Assembly (NCBI GenBank): GCA_002299425.1
Contig: DBNW01000041.1
Location: forward strand, 40,050-90,734
Length of the DNA: 50,685 nucleotides
From: Methylococcaceae bacterium UBA662
Lineage (GTDB): Bacteria; Pseudomonadota; Gammaproteobacteria; Methylococcales; Methylomonadaceae
Reading direction: 5' to 3'
Below the pieces are notes generated by a model. The model saw nothing but the letters and a program-made list of their open reading frames with translations. It did not search any database and was not told the origin of the DNA. Both the position numbers and the translations under genes were made by a program. Of the stretch, positions 31,559 through 40,256 are shown piece by piece (positions within the stretch are counted from its first letter, which is position 1; each line of letters begins with the position of its first letter).

Positions 31559-33100
31559 TTGTCTGAACGGCTTTTTGCGCCAACTCTTTGGGTTGGTAGC
31601 ATGACATTGATTTCCCGTATTTTGGGGTTTTTAAGGGATATGCTGATCGCTAGGATATTTGGCGCGGATTGGATGACGGACGCTTTTTTTGTGGCGTTTA
31701 AGGCTCCAAATTTTTTCCGGCGGCTGCTTTCCGAGGGAGCAGTCAGTCATGCTTGCCTGCCGATTATTGAAGACTATAAAAATCGGGGCGGCGATTTTGC
31801 GGTACGCTCGTTTGTGAGTAAAGTTTCGGCAAGTTTACTGGTGGTGTCGCTGTTGCTGGGCATCGCTGCGGTTTTGTTGGCACCTTCGGCCATTGTATTG
31901 CTGGCCCCAGGATTTGCTTGGCAGGGCCGCACCCATACCTTGGCCACGTTGCTGTTGCAGTTGTGCGCGCCTTATTTGTCGTGCATTGCCTTGACCGCTC
32001 TGTTTTCTTCCGTGTTAAACGCTTACGGGAAATTTGCCATACCCGCTCTGGTCCCGTCCATACTGAATGCGGTAATGATTCTGGCGGCGATTTGGCTGTC
32101 CCCGAGCTTAGATGAACCTGTCACGGCATTGGCAATAGCTGTTTCCGTGGCAGGTCTTATCCAGTTGTTGATTTTGATGGTTCCCCTTTACCGCCTAGGA
32201 TTGCTATCCAGGCCAAAAATTGACTTTTACGAAACCGCTGTGGCGCGGTTCTGCAAAAATTTGTTGCCATCGATTTTTAGCGTATCAGCGACTCAATTGA
32301 ATCTTCTGTTAGATACATTGGTGGCTTCTATGTTGGCTACAGGCAGTGTTTCTTGGTTGTATTACTCAGACCGGTTGGTCGAATTTCCCTTGGGTATTTT
32401 GGGCATCACGCTGAGTACGGTGCTGTTGCCGCGTTTGGCGAAATGCCATAGCTGCGATAAATCAAGCGATTTTTCCTCTGTGCTGGATTGGAGTCTGCGT
32501 TGTGTGCTGTTGGCGGGGATGCCTGCGACGGTTGGCATGATGCTGCTGGCAGAGCCGATTTTATCCGCTCTGTTCCAGTACCATGAGTTTTCCGCCCATG
32601 ACGTGGCGATGGCCGGGCAGAGCGTGCGCGGTTATGCCGTAGGCTTGATGGGCTGTTTGTTAGTGAAGGTGTTGGTGCCGGGTTTTACGGTGCGCGAGGA
32701 TTTTAAAACCCCGGTGCGATTCGGCGTTTATGCCATGTTGGTCAGTTTGTTATTGAACGTGCTGGCATGGCCTTTTGCCCATGCCGGCTTGGCTTTGGCA
32801 ACTTCGCTGGGGGCTTTGACCAATGCGGGGATGTTGTTGAAAGCCTTGTTAAAAAAAGGTATTTACACGCCCCATTCGGGTTGGCCGGCGTTTTTTCTGC
32901 GCATAACCGCCGCTTGTTTGGTCATGTCGGCCGTTTTGTGTGCCAACCTAAAACCGGAGCTTTGGTCGCAACAGCCGGCGTCAGTGCGGGTTTTAAACCT
33001 GATGGCAGAAATTGGCTTGGGTATGGTGGTTTATGCGTTGGTTCTCGCCGCAGTGGGTTTAAGGTTTTCGCACCTTCAACTGCGCAAACACGGTGATTGA
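31559..33100 (+). CDS. murJ: Lipid II flippase MurJ
   Basis: A 513-residue protein with about 14 hydrophobic segments, matching MurJ/MviN. The N-terminal SMTLISRILGFLRDMLIARIFG and APNFFRRLLSEGAVSHACLPI are signature regions. It flips lipid II across the inner membrane for peptidoglycan synthesis. The initiator is a TTG at 31559, supported by AAAGGA (31548-31553) at 5-bp spacing. In many relatives ribF follows murJ; here a HAD phosphatase gene on the other strand follows instead. Confidence 0.95.
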   Translation: MSERLFAPTLWVGSMTLISRILGFLRDMLIARIFGADWMTDAFFVAFKAPNFFRRLLSEGAVSHACLPIIEDYKNRGGDFAVRSFVSKVSASLLVVSLLLGIAAVLLAPSAIVLLAPGFAWQGRTHTLATLLLQLCAPYLSCIALTALFSSVLNAYGKFAIPALVPSILNAVMILAAIWLSPSLDEPVTALAIAVSVAGLIQLLILMVPLYRLGLLSRPKIDFYETAVARFCKNLLPSIFSVSATQLNLLLDTLVASMLATGSVSWLYYSDRLVEFPLGILGITLSTVLLPRLAKCHSCDKSSDFSSVLDWSLRCVLLAGMPATVGMMLLAEPILSALFQYHEFSAHDVAMAGQSVRGYAVGLMGCLLVKVLVPGFTVREDFKTPVRFGVYAMLVSLLLNVLAWPFAHAGLALATSLGALTNAGMLLKALLKKGIYTPHSGWPAFFLRITAACLVMSAVLCANLKPELWSQQPASVRVLNLMAEIGLGMVVYALVLAAVGLRFSHLQLRKHGD

Positions 33101-33206
33101 AGGACTCAATCGGGTCGCAGCACGCATCAGCTAAAGGGTGCAGGTGCGTCTTTCTGATCCGACTGGTTTTGAGGTTTGCCCGGGCGAATGGTCATTGAAA
33201 CGGTTG

Positions 33207-33875
33207 TCAGGACGGCGTGTCTTCGCGTAGGTTGATGATGGGCCAGCCGACAGCGTTGGCATACTCGTGGAGCTTGGGGTCAGGGTTGACGGCTACCGGG
33301 TTTTCGACCCGTTTTAACAACGGCAGGTCGTTGTGAGAGTCGCTGTAAAACCAACTGCCGCGCAGATTTTCGCCAGAATGCCGCAACCAGGCTTCGAGTT
33401 GTTTTACTTTGCCTTCTTGGAAGCAGGGGATGCCGACAAATTGGCCGGTGTAGCGGCCATTGGTGAACTCAGGCGTGGTTGCCAGCAAATTTTCAATACC
33501 GTATAGCTTGGCGATGGGTTCGGTGATAAAGCGGTTGGTGGCGGTAATGACCATCAGTGTGTCGCCCCGCTGGCGGTGCTGGTCAATCAGTTGCCGGGCC
33601 GGCTCTAGCAGCAGTGGACGAATGCTGGTCGCAACGAAAGTTTCCCGCCATTGGTAAAGTTGCTCGGCTGTGTGCTTTGCCAACGGCTGTAGCGAGAATG
33701 CCAAAAACTCGACGATATCCAAACAGCCTTGTTGGTAGTCAGCATAAAATTTAGCATTGGCCGCAGCGTAGTGTTTTTTGTCCACAATGCCTTGGTCAAC
33801 CAAAAACTGGCCCCATAGGTAATCGCTGTCGCCGCTGATTAAGGTGTTGTCTAAGTCAAATAGAGCAAGGCTCAT
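33207..33875 (-). CDS. HAD-IB family phosphatase (SerB-like)
   Basis: A 222-residue HAD-IB hydrolase. Motif I is LFDLDNTLISGDSD (D7 and D9), motif II is VITATNRF, and motif IV is FYSDSHNDLPLL. The short four-helix C1 cap fits the phosphoserine phosphatase-like group, but substrates in this group vary (phosphoserine, glycerol phosphate and others). It is divergent from rppH; a SerB-like HAD-IB gene beside rppH is common in Gammaproteobacteria. Confidence 0.88.
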   Translation of the reverse strand: MSLALFDLDNTLISGDSDYLWGQFLVDQGIVDKKHYAAANAKFYADYQQGCLDIVEFLAFSLQPLAKHTAEQLYQWRETFVATSIRPLLLEPARQLIDQHRQRGDTLMVITATNRFITEPIAKLYGIENLLATTPEFTNGRYTGQFVGIPCFQEGKVKQLEAWLRHSGENLRGSWFYSDSHNDLPLLKRVENPVAVNPDPKLHEYANAVGWPIINLREDTPS

Positions 33876-34029
33876 GTCTGTTCCGCACGGATTGGTTATT
33901 AATGTTTGGAGGCTATGGCTTATGGGTTTTTTTTATGGAACAATGCTGGAAAACAGCCGGTTCGCGGCAGCCAGTGTAGCATATGCAGCGTTGCGCGAAC
34001 CGGGCAAAAATTACCAAGGTTTCATTAAA

Positions 34030-34578
34030 ATGATTGACTCGAAAGGGTTCCGGCCTAACGTCGGCATTATCCTTTGCAATGACGAGGGTCGCGTATTTTG
34101 GGCTAAACGCATGGGGGTCGATGCCTGGCAGTTTCCGCAGGGCGGGATCAATCAGGACGAAGACCCAGAGGCGGCTATGTTCCGTGAATTGTGGGAAGAA
34201 ACCGGCCTTAAAGCCCAGCATGTACAAGTGCTAGGCCGCACCCGTTATTGGTTGCGGTACCGGTTGCCCGAGCGTTACATTCGCAAAAACTCGCTGCCCT
34301 TGTGCATTGGCCAAAAGCAAATTTGGTTTGTGCTGAGGTTACTGGCTAACGATTCGCACGTCCGCTTCGACCACTGCCCAAAGCCGGAGTTTGATGGCTG
34401 GCGTTGGGTGGATTATTGGGAGCCGCTCAACGATGTGGTGTATTTCAAGCGCAAAGTCTATGAAAAAGCCATGAGCGAACTCGGCGTTATCCTCAACCGT
34501 TATGGCATACCCGTCGACCCTCAGCCCGCACCCACTCTCCTAAAACCATCCCAAAAAAGCTTGGCAGGCTCGGCCTAG
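34030..34578 (+). CDS. rppH: RNA pyrophosphohydrolase RppH
   Basis: A 182-residue Nudix hydrolase starting MIDSKGFRPNVGIILCNDEGRVFWAKRMGVDAWQFPQGGI, almost a textbook RppH N-terminus. The Nudix box GGINQDEDPEAAMFRELWEETGL is intact. It removes pyrophosphate from the 5' end of mRNA, starting decay. The frame is open further upstream, but the ATG at 34030 fits the family. It converges on cpdA with a 4-bp overlap. Confidence 0.95.
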   Translation: MIDSKGFRPNVGIILCNDEGRVFWAKRMGVDAWQFPQGGINQDEDPEAAMFRELWEETGLKAQHVQVLGRTRYWLRYRLPERYIRKNSLPLCIGQKQIWFVLRLLANDSHVRFDHCPKPEFDGWRWVDYWEPLNDVVYFKRKVYEKAMSELGVILNRYGIPVDPQPAPTLLKPSQKSLAGSA

Positions 34579-35375
34579 TAGCCGTGCTTGTCGGTGATCA
34601 GGCCTGCGGCCCGTTCTGACAAATAATGTACCTGAGTAGCTACGATGCCATCTGAAAATAACTGGATGGTCCGATAAGAGGGACTCATGCCGTCAATTTT
34701 GAAGGCTGAGCTGTACGGGGCAAACTGAAAACAGGTCGAGGGCGTTGCCAATACCCTGGTCGCATCCGACATCCGGTCCATTGCTTGGTGGATATGGCCG
34801 TTGACAACCAGTTTTGCCCGTGGGTGCTGGGCCAATACGGCCAGAAACGCTTCATGGTTGGCTATCATCATGCTGTCCATCCATGCGCTGTGGGTGGGCA
34901 AGCAGTGGTGATGGACGGCGACCACACTGTGGTGGTCGGGGTGGGCTTGCAAGCGTTGTTGTAAAAACGACAATTCCTCGTCAGCCAAAAACCCGGCCGG
35001 AGAACCCTGGACTTGGCTGTTTAGGGCGATCAGTTGCCAAGGCCCCAAAATAACATGCTTGCGGCAGTGCACCAGGTGGGTGGCTAAAGTCGCCTGCATC
35101 AAGGCGAGGTCGTCGTGGTTTCCCGGCAGGCAAAGGCAAGGAATTTGCAGTGGCGATAAGGCATCCAGCAGGAACCGGTAACTTTCTGCGGTGGGTTCTT
35201 GGGCGAGGTCGCCGGTCAATAGTATCAGGTCAGCCGGTGGTTGTTCGGTAACAGCGGTAGCGAGCGTTTTCTGGAAACTGTCGGCGGTGTTATACCCTAG
35301 CAAGGTGCTTTTGGCATCGGCCATCAAATGCGTGTCGGTAAGGTGCAGGAGGGTGTAGGCGTTATCTTGATCCAT
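34575..35375 (-). CDS. cpdA: 3',5'-cyclic-AMP phosphodiesterase CpdA
   Basis: A 266-residue class III phosphodiesterase. The metallophosphatase motifs are in order: LTDTHL, LTGDLAQE, LPGNHDD, VHHHCLP and VNGHIHQ. These hold the binuclear metal centre. CpdA hydrolyses cAMP, lowering CRP-type signalling. It lies 8 bp downstream of argA and overlaps convergent rppH by 4 bp. Confidence 0.92.
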   Translation of the reverse strand: MDQDNAYTLLHLTDTHLMADAKSTLLGYNTADSFQKTLATAVTEQPPADLILLTGDLAQEPTAESYRFLLDALSPLQIPCLCLPGNHDDLALMQATLATHLVHCRKHVILGPWQLIALNSQVQGSPAGFLADEELSFLQQRLQAHPDHHSVVAVHHHCLPTHSAWMDSMMIANHEAFLAVLAQHPRAKLVVNGHIHQAMDRMSDATRVLATPSTCFQFAPYSSAFKIDGMSPSYRTIQLFSDGIVATQVHYLSERAAGLITDKHGY

Positions 35376-35383
35376 GTCGGTAC

Positions 35384-36700
35384 TCAGTCGATGTTTTTGT
35401 AGAATACCTTGGATTTTCGCTCGGGCCGGTACAAGTCTTTTAAGGGTTCAGGCAGGCCGTCTGCGTCCATTGCGGTAAACCCGCGCTCCAAAAACCAATG
35501 GCTGGTTTGGGTTGATAGCACATACAGCCTCTGTAAATGCAGTTGTTTGGCCCGACGTTGGGCATAGTCCAATAGCCGACCGCCCCGTGCCGAACGCCGG
35601 TAATCGGGGTGGACGGCAAGGCAGGCGATGGCGCCAATTTTGCGCAGTAAGTTGGCGTGTAAGGCGACGCAGCCAATAATCAGACCGTCCCTTTCTATGA
35701 CCAGGTAATCGGTAATTTCCATTTCAATTTTTTCCCGCCCGCGCTTTGCCAGGGTGCCTTCCTGTTCTAGCGGCTTAATTAACTCAATGATGCCGCCGAT
35801 GTCGTTTAAAGTCGCCGGGCGCAGCTCTTCGTAAGGGGTAGAGCTGATTAGCGTACCCTCCCCGTCCCGGGTAAACAGCTCTAGCAACAAAGCACCGTCG
35901 CGCGTCCTGTTGAGCAAATGCACGCGGTCGATGCCCGCCTCGCAGCTTTGAATCGCGGCTTTTAGCGGGCGGCTGGTGCTTTCCGGTAAATCCGGGTGCT
36001 GTTCTAGAAAAGTGCATGCCTCTGCCGTGGTCATTTGTGGAATTTCTCCTCCCGGTTCTGATACGGGGCAATCTTGTTCAGTCAATAGCACCAGCTTTTC
36101 TGCTTTTAAGGCGATGGCCACCGATGTGGCCACTTGCTCATACGATAAATTAAACACCTCGCCGGTGGGTGAATAGCCGATGGGAGAAATCAAAACCACG
36201 TTGTCATGGTCCAGTAATTGGTGGATAGCCGTGCTGTCGATGCGGCGTACTTCGCCGGTATTGCCGTAATCAACACCAGCGATGATGCCTTGCGGTTTGG
36301 CGGTGACAAAATTGCCGGAGGCTACTTTTACCTTGGCCCCGGCCATCGGGGAGTTGGCTAGGCCTAAGGACAGCAAGGCTTCAATTTCGACCCGCACTAA
36401 CCCGGCAGCCTCTTTTACGCATTGTAGAGCGGGTTCGTCAGTAATTCGTAAGTTATTGTGAAATTTGGGAACACAACCAAGCAGTCGCAGGCGTTGGTCG
36501 ATTTGGGGGCGGATGCCGTGCACTAACACCAAACGGATGCCGAGGCTGTTTAACAGGGCGAAGTCGTGGACGTGGTGGTTAAAGTCGTCGGCTAACACGG
36601 CCTCACCGCCAAACCCAATCACAAAGGTTTTGTTTCTGTGGGCGTGGATGTAGGGAGATGAACTTCTAAACCAGTGAACGAATTCGTTTTTTAAGATCAT
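35384..36700 (-). CDS. argA: Amino-acid N-acetyltransferase (N-acetylglutamate synthase) ArgA
   Basis: A 438-residue two-domain ArgA. The N-terminal amino-acid-kinase-like domain (about 1-290; KTFVIGFGGEAVLADDF, LVLVHGIRPQIDQRL) is the arginine feedback site, and the C-terminal GNAT domain (about 300-430; ACLAVHPDYRRSARGGRLL) does the acetyl transfer. It makes N-acetylglutamate, the first step of arginine synthesis. The ATG at 36700 aligns with family starts; a TTG at 36730 is less likely. argD and argF lie 5 kb away on the same strand. Confidence 0.95.
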   Translation of the reverse strand: MILKNEFVHWFRSSSPYIHAHRNKTFVIGFGGEAVLADDFNHHVHDFALLNSLGIRLVLVHGIRPQIDQRLRLLGCVPKFHNNLRITDEPALQCVKEAAGLVRVEIEALLSLGLANSPMAGAKVKVASGNFVTAKPQGIIAGVDYGNTGEVRRIDSTAIHQLLDHDNVVLISPIGYSPTGEVFNLSYEQVATSVAIALKAEKLVLLTEQDCPVSEPGGEIPQMTTAEACTFLEQHPDLPESTSRPLKAAIQSCEAGIDRVHLLNRTRDGALLLELFTRDGEGTLISSTPYEELRPATLNDIGGIIELIKPLEQEGTLAKRGREKIEMEITDYLVIERDGLIIGCVALHANLLRKIGAIACLAVHPDYRRSARGGRLLDYAQRRAKQLHLQRLYVLSTQTSHWFLERGFTAMDADGLPEPLKDLYRPERKSKVFYKNID

Positions 36701-36874
36701 GGTGAGCGTTTTTGGAGGGGGCGACAACAAGCTTTGGAGGTACAGTTGGGCGGGTGTTGGCCGCTTGGCCGCACGAAAAACTCGCGCAACCGCTGCACAG
36801 GCTTATTGCTAGGTCTTTATCTAGGTCGCCAACAATCGGGACTTCGCCCTCCATTTTGGGGGCTAGGTCCGGGT

Positions 36875-37705
36875 TCAGCCGGCATGTTTTTTCCAGCGGT
36901 TTGCGGCATATTCCAAGGCTTCTTGGATGGTCAGCTCGCGTGTGCCAGCACCTGTTCGAACATAAAATTTTTGGGTGTTGCCTTGAGTCAAAAAAACCGG
37001 ACGGTTGGCCGGAGAGGCAATCACCCGGCAGACTTCCTTGCCGTCTACAACGTGGAACAGGACATGGATAAAAGGACACAGATCGGCACCTAAATTGGCC
37101 GACACAGCGGTCATTAAGGCCTGTTCAAAACCGTCCTGGCCGGGTTTTTTCAAGGTTTGGTAGTCATTCTCAAGACCGATCAGCTCGCCGTTGTCAGCCA
37201 CGCCAATCAATAGGGTGCCACCGACATGGCTGTTAAAAAAGCCGGCTAGGGCTTTCATAACCACGCCCTCCAGCGAGCGGTTGATGCGGTTTTCGCGCAA
37301 GTCCCAGCGCAAGGTGGCTTTAAATTCCAACAAAGGCCCTTCGCCTTGGCGGATGATGGAAGGCAAATTTTTATCGAGCTCGGATTTTAGCCAATCCAGT
37401 TGCAATAAAGGCCTGTGCATTGTTCGGTAGATAAGCAACGACAGCACGCCTAGCATGGCCCCGATCTCAGCGTAAAACAGGATCAGGTTGTGTGCCGTAA
37501 TGTTGCCGGTGAAGATGTCCCGGATTTGCCCTAGAACATACTCAAAGGAAGACAGCGGACCATCGTAGCGTTCTCTGTAACTGATGTAATCGTAACTGGG
37601 TGCCAAGATGAAAATACCAATGCAGGCACCTATCAGGGCGGCGACCACATAGATTTTTAGTTGCCGTTTCCAGATTGACAGGATAAGCCGGAAAAATCGT
37701 TTCAT
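36875..37705 (-). CDS. Membrane-anchored Schlafen AlbA_2 domain protein
   Basis: A 276-residue protein. Two hydrophobic helices (about 17-37, IYVVAALIGACIGIFILAP; about 70-92, LILFYAEIGAMLGVLSLLIY) flank an external loop of about 35 residues, placing the C-terminal domain in the cytoplasm. That domain (about 115-250) matches the Schlafen AlbA_2 fold: GEGPLLEFKATLRWDL (the acidic E-F-K motif), AGFFNSHVGGTLLIGVADNGELIGLENDY, and CRVIASPANRPVFL. AlbA_2 domains bind or cut nucleic acid in Schlafen proteins and occur in several bacterial defence and regulatory proteins. Function here is unknown. Confidence 0.85.
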   Translation of the reverse strand: MKRFFRLILSIWKRQLKIYVVAALIGACIGIFILAPSYDYISYRERYDGPLSSFEYVLGQIRDIFTGNITAHNLILFYAEIGAMLGVLSLLIYRTMHRPLLQLDWLKSELDKNLPSIIRQGEGPLLEFKATLRWDLRENRINRSLEGVVMKALAGFFNSHVGGTLLIGVADNGELIGLENDYQTLKKPGQDGFEQALMTAVSANLGADLCPFIHVLFHVVDGKEVCRVIASPANRPVFLTQGNTQKFYVRTGAGTRELTIQEALEYAANRWKKHAG

Positions 37706-37793
37706 AGGTTTGGCGGTGAAGAGCGTGCGGTTTATTACGCCTAGGGAGGAACCGGGCGGCGCAAATTCAGGGATACGGTTTGATGCGAGCCGG

Positions 37794-37825
37794 GCCGCCC
37801 TATCGGTGTTTTAGCATAGGGCGGC
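37794..37825. repeat. Perfect 10-bp hairpin downstream of the smbP-like gene
   Basis: GCCGCCCTAT (37794-37803) and ATAGGGCGGC (37816-37825) pair perfectly around a 12-nt loop. It lies between the smbP-like gene (minus, ending 37924) and the AlbA_2 gene (minus, starting 37705). There is no U run, so it may be a Rho-dependent or stabilising structure rather than an intrinsic terminator. Confidence 0.5.
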
Positions 37826-37923
37826 ACGTTTTGACGTGTAGGGGAATCGCTAATGCCGAGCGTCTATGCCACTGTTTTTAGGTGGGCTTGCAAGGCGTTA
37901 ACGGTAAAAACAAAGCGCTGGGG

Positions 37924-38349
37924 TTATTCGCTTTTTGCCGCTCTGATATGCGCTATGGCTTGACCGACATGATCGGTGGCCACATCAGCATGACCCAGCT
38001 TGCCGTGTTCGATGGCTTGATGTAAATGCTCAACGGTTTTGCCTAGGTGTTCTTTGGCGACCCCTTGCATGATTTTTTCAGCCGCTTGGGCGTGTTCTAG
38101 GGCTACGATAGCGTGCTCAGACAGGATGTCAGGATGGCCTGCTTTGCCGTGGATTGCTGCCGATTCGGCATGTTCTAAGGCAAGACGGCAGTGGTTTTCA
38201 TGAGGCGATTTGGCAGATGATTGTGCCGGAGCCGTGGTTTTTCCTTGGTAAGGAACGTACTCGGCTGCGGTGGCAGTGGTTGAAAAAAAGGCCGCAGCCG
38301 TCACTAGCGTGGCCACTAGAGTGGTTTTTTTTATGTGGGTGTTTGTCAT
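37924..38349 (-). CDS. SmbP-like histidine-rich periplasmic metal-binding protein
   Basis: A 141-residue secreted protein. A signal peptide (about 1-29, ending TATAA-E) is followed by a short linker and about 95 residues of helical repeats with regularly spaced histidines, such as HCRLALEHAESAAIHGKAGH and EHLHQAIEHGKLGHADVATDH. The mature part has 14 histidines and one cysteine. The build matches small metal-binding protein SmbP, known from Nitrosomonas europaea as a periplasmic copper/nickel-binding helical bundle. Copper buffering is likely but inferred. It is the last gene of a minus-strand run. Confidence 0.85.
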   Translation of the reverse strand: MTNTHIKKTTLVATLVTAAAFFSTTATAAEYVPYQGKTTAPAQSSAKSPHENHCRLALEHAESAAIHGKAGHPDILSEHAIVALEHAQAAEKIMQGVAKEHLGKTVEHLHQAIEHGKLGHADVATDHVGQAIAHIRAAKSE

Positions 38350-38396
38350 TGAAATAGTCTCGTGGTGGGTGTGATGGGGGATAACCCCCGGGGTTA

Positions 38397-38452
38397 CGGA
38401 CAGCGCACTAAGCGGTAAGTTTCATCGGGTTTTTGTCTTAGGTTGCTGTCCG
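38397..38452. repeat. Long interrupted hairpin between ilvD and the smbP-like gene
   Basis: CGGACAGC (38397-38404) pairs with GCTGTCCG (38445-38452), and the inner CTAAG (38408-38412) with CTTAG (38437-38441), giving an 8+5-bp stem with a small internal loop. CTAAGCGGT (38408-38416) can alternatively pair with ACCGCTTAG over the ilvD stop (38485-38493). A GGGGG-ATAA-CCCCC hairpin lies closer to the smbP start (38376-38389). It could be a terminator or a switch controlling the smbP-like gene. Confidence 0.5.
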
Positions 38453-38489
38453 CGTTTGCTTTAAGCGGCTTTGTTAAAACAGCGACCGC

Positions 38490-40187
38490 TTAGACAAAAT
38501 TGTCAGTGACCGCTCCGGTGGTTGCCGTACCTACCAGCTTGGCGTATTTTGCCAACACGCCACGGGTGTAGCGCGGCGCCGGCTGCTGCCAGTTTTGCCG
38601 CCGGGTGGCCAGTTCCTGGTCGCTGACGTGCAGCGTCAAGCTGTGGTTTTCAGCGTCGATGGTGATGGCGTCGCCATTTTTAACCAAGGCCAGCGGACCG
38701 CCGGAGAACGCTTCTGGGCTGATGTGGCCGACCACGAAACCGTGCGTGCCACCAGAAAAGCGGCCATCGGTGATCAGCGCGATGTCTTTGCCTAGGCCCT
38801 GGCCCATGATGGCGGAGGTGGGCGAGAGCATTTCCCGCATCCCCGGACCGCCTTTAGGGCCTTCGTAGCGGATGACGATGATATCCCCTTTGCCCACGCC
38901 GCCGTCTAAAATGCTGTGCAGGGCTTGTTCTTCGGCATCGAACACTTTGGCATGGCCGGTGAAGCGCAGGCCTTCCTTGCCGGTTATTTTGGCCAAAGCG
39001 CCTTCCGGGGCCAAATTACCGCGCAGCACCACCAGATGGCTGTCTTTTTTGATGGGGTTGTCCAAGGTGCGGATGATGTCTTGGCCTGCTGGGTAAGGCA
39101 GAACATCGGCTAGGTTTTCGGCCAAGGTTTTACCCGTCACGGTCAGGCAGTCGCCGTGCAGGAAGCCGTGATCCAACAGCATTTTCATTAATGGCCGGAT
39201 GCCGCCGATGGCCACCAGTTCGGCCATTTGGTAGCGGCCGCTGGGTTTGAGGTCGGCCAGCACCGGCACCCGTTTGCCGATACGCGTGAAATCATCCAGA
39301 TTCAGTTCAACCTTAACGGCATGGGCTATGCCGAGTAAGTGCAGCACGGCGTTGGTCGAACCGCCTAAGGCAATGACTAGGGTGATGGCGTTTTCCAGGG
39401 CAGGTTTAGTCATGATGTCACTGGGGCGGATGCCTTTTGCCACTAAATTTAACACCGCTACCCCGGCGTGTTCGCAATCTAGGCGCTTGTCTTCGGAGAG
39501 TGCGACTTGGGCCGAGCTGTTTGGCAGGCTCATACCCATGGCTTCGATAGCCGAAGCCATGGTGTTAGCGGTGTACATGCCACCGCAGGAGCCTGCGCCC
39601 GGGATGGCTTTGGCTTCGATGGCAGCCAATTCGGCATCGTCGATTTGGTTGTTGGCGCGGGCACCCACCGCCTCGAACACCGACACCACGTCCAGCTTTT
39701 TGCCGTTGTGGTAGCCAGGCAAAATGGTGCCGCCGTAGACAAAAATAGCCGGGCGGTTGAGTCTTGCAATGGCGATCATGCAGCCAGGCATGTTTTTGTC
39801 GCAGCCGCCGATGGCGACAACGCCGTCAAAGCCTTGGCAACCCACCACGGTTTCGATGGAGTCAGCAATGACTTCGCGCGACACCAGTGAGTATTTCATG
39901 CCCTCGGTTCCCATGGAAATGCCGTCGGAAATGGTGATGGTGTTGAACACCACGGCTTTGCCGCCGGCGTCATCGACGCCACGGGCGGCGGCGTCGGCCA
40001 GCTTGTTGATGTGCATGTTGCAGGGCGTGACCATGCTCCAGGTAGAGGCAATGCCGACTTGCGGTTTTTGGAAGTCCTCGTTGCTGAAGCCGACCGCACG
40101 CAGCATGGCCCGGCTCGGTGCGCGCTGCATGCCGTCTACCACCAGGGAGGAAAAAGGTCGGGTGCTGTTGTCGCCAGAGTTTGCCAT
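38490..40187 (-). CDS. ilvD: Dihydroxy-acid dehydratase IlvD
   Basis: A 565-residue IlvD. The iron-sulfur cysteines are C56 (TPCNMHI), C129 (GGCDKNMPGC) and C201 (GSCGGMYTANTMASA). The C-terminal signature is ITDGRFSGGTHGFVVGHISPEA. The three-cysteine arrangement suggests a [2Fe-2S] or [4Fe-4S] enzyme of branched-chain amino acid synthesis, converting dihydroxy-acids to 2-oxo-acids. It lies 70 bp downstream of the SH3-domain gene. Confidence 0.97.
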   Translation of the reverse strand: MANSGDNSTRPFSSLVVDGMQRAPSRAMLRAVGFSNEDFQKPQVGIASTWSMVTPCNMHINKLADAAARGVDDAGGKAVVFNTITISDGISMGTEGMKYSLVSREVIADSIETVVGCQGFDGVVAIGGCDKNMPGCMIAIARLNRPAIFVYGGTILPGYHNGKKLDVVSVFEAVGARANNQIDDAELAAIEAKAIPGAGSCGGMYTANTMASAIEAMGMSLPNSSAQVALSEDKRLDCEHAGVAVLNLVAKGIRPSDIMTKPALENAITLVIALGGSTNAVLHLLGIAHAVKVELNLDDFTRIGKRVPVLADLKPSGRYQMAELVAIGGIRPLMKMLLDHGFLHGDCLTVTGKTLAENLADVLPYPAGQDIIRTLDNPIKKDSHLVVLRGNLAPEGALAKITGKEGLRFTGHAKVFDAEEQALHSILDGGVGKGDIIVIRYEGPKGGPGMREMLSPTSAIMGQGLGKDIALITDGRFSGGTHGFVVGHISPEAFSGGPLALVKNGDAITIDAENHSLTLHVSDQELATRRQNWQQPAPRYTRGVLAKYAKLVGTATTGAVTDNFV

Positions 40188-40256
40188 GAGGATGCTTCCT
40201 TCTTGTAGGAGTTAAAATTGATGGGGCGTTTAATGTTGGGTGACGGTAAGGCGGCT

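Noticed and set aside
36701..36730. Upstream TTG start of argA
   Set aside because: The ATG at 36700 aligns with known ArgA N-termini; the TTG has no ribosome site.
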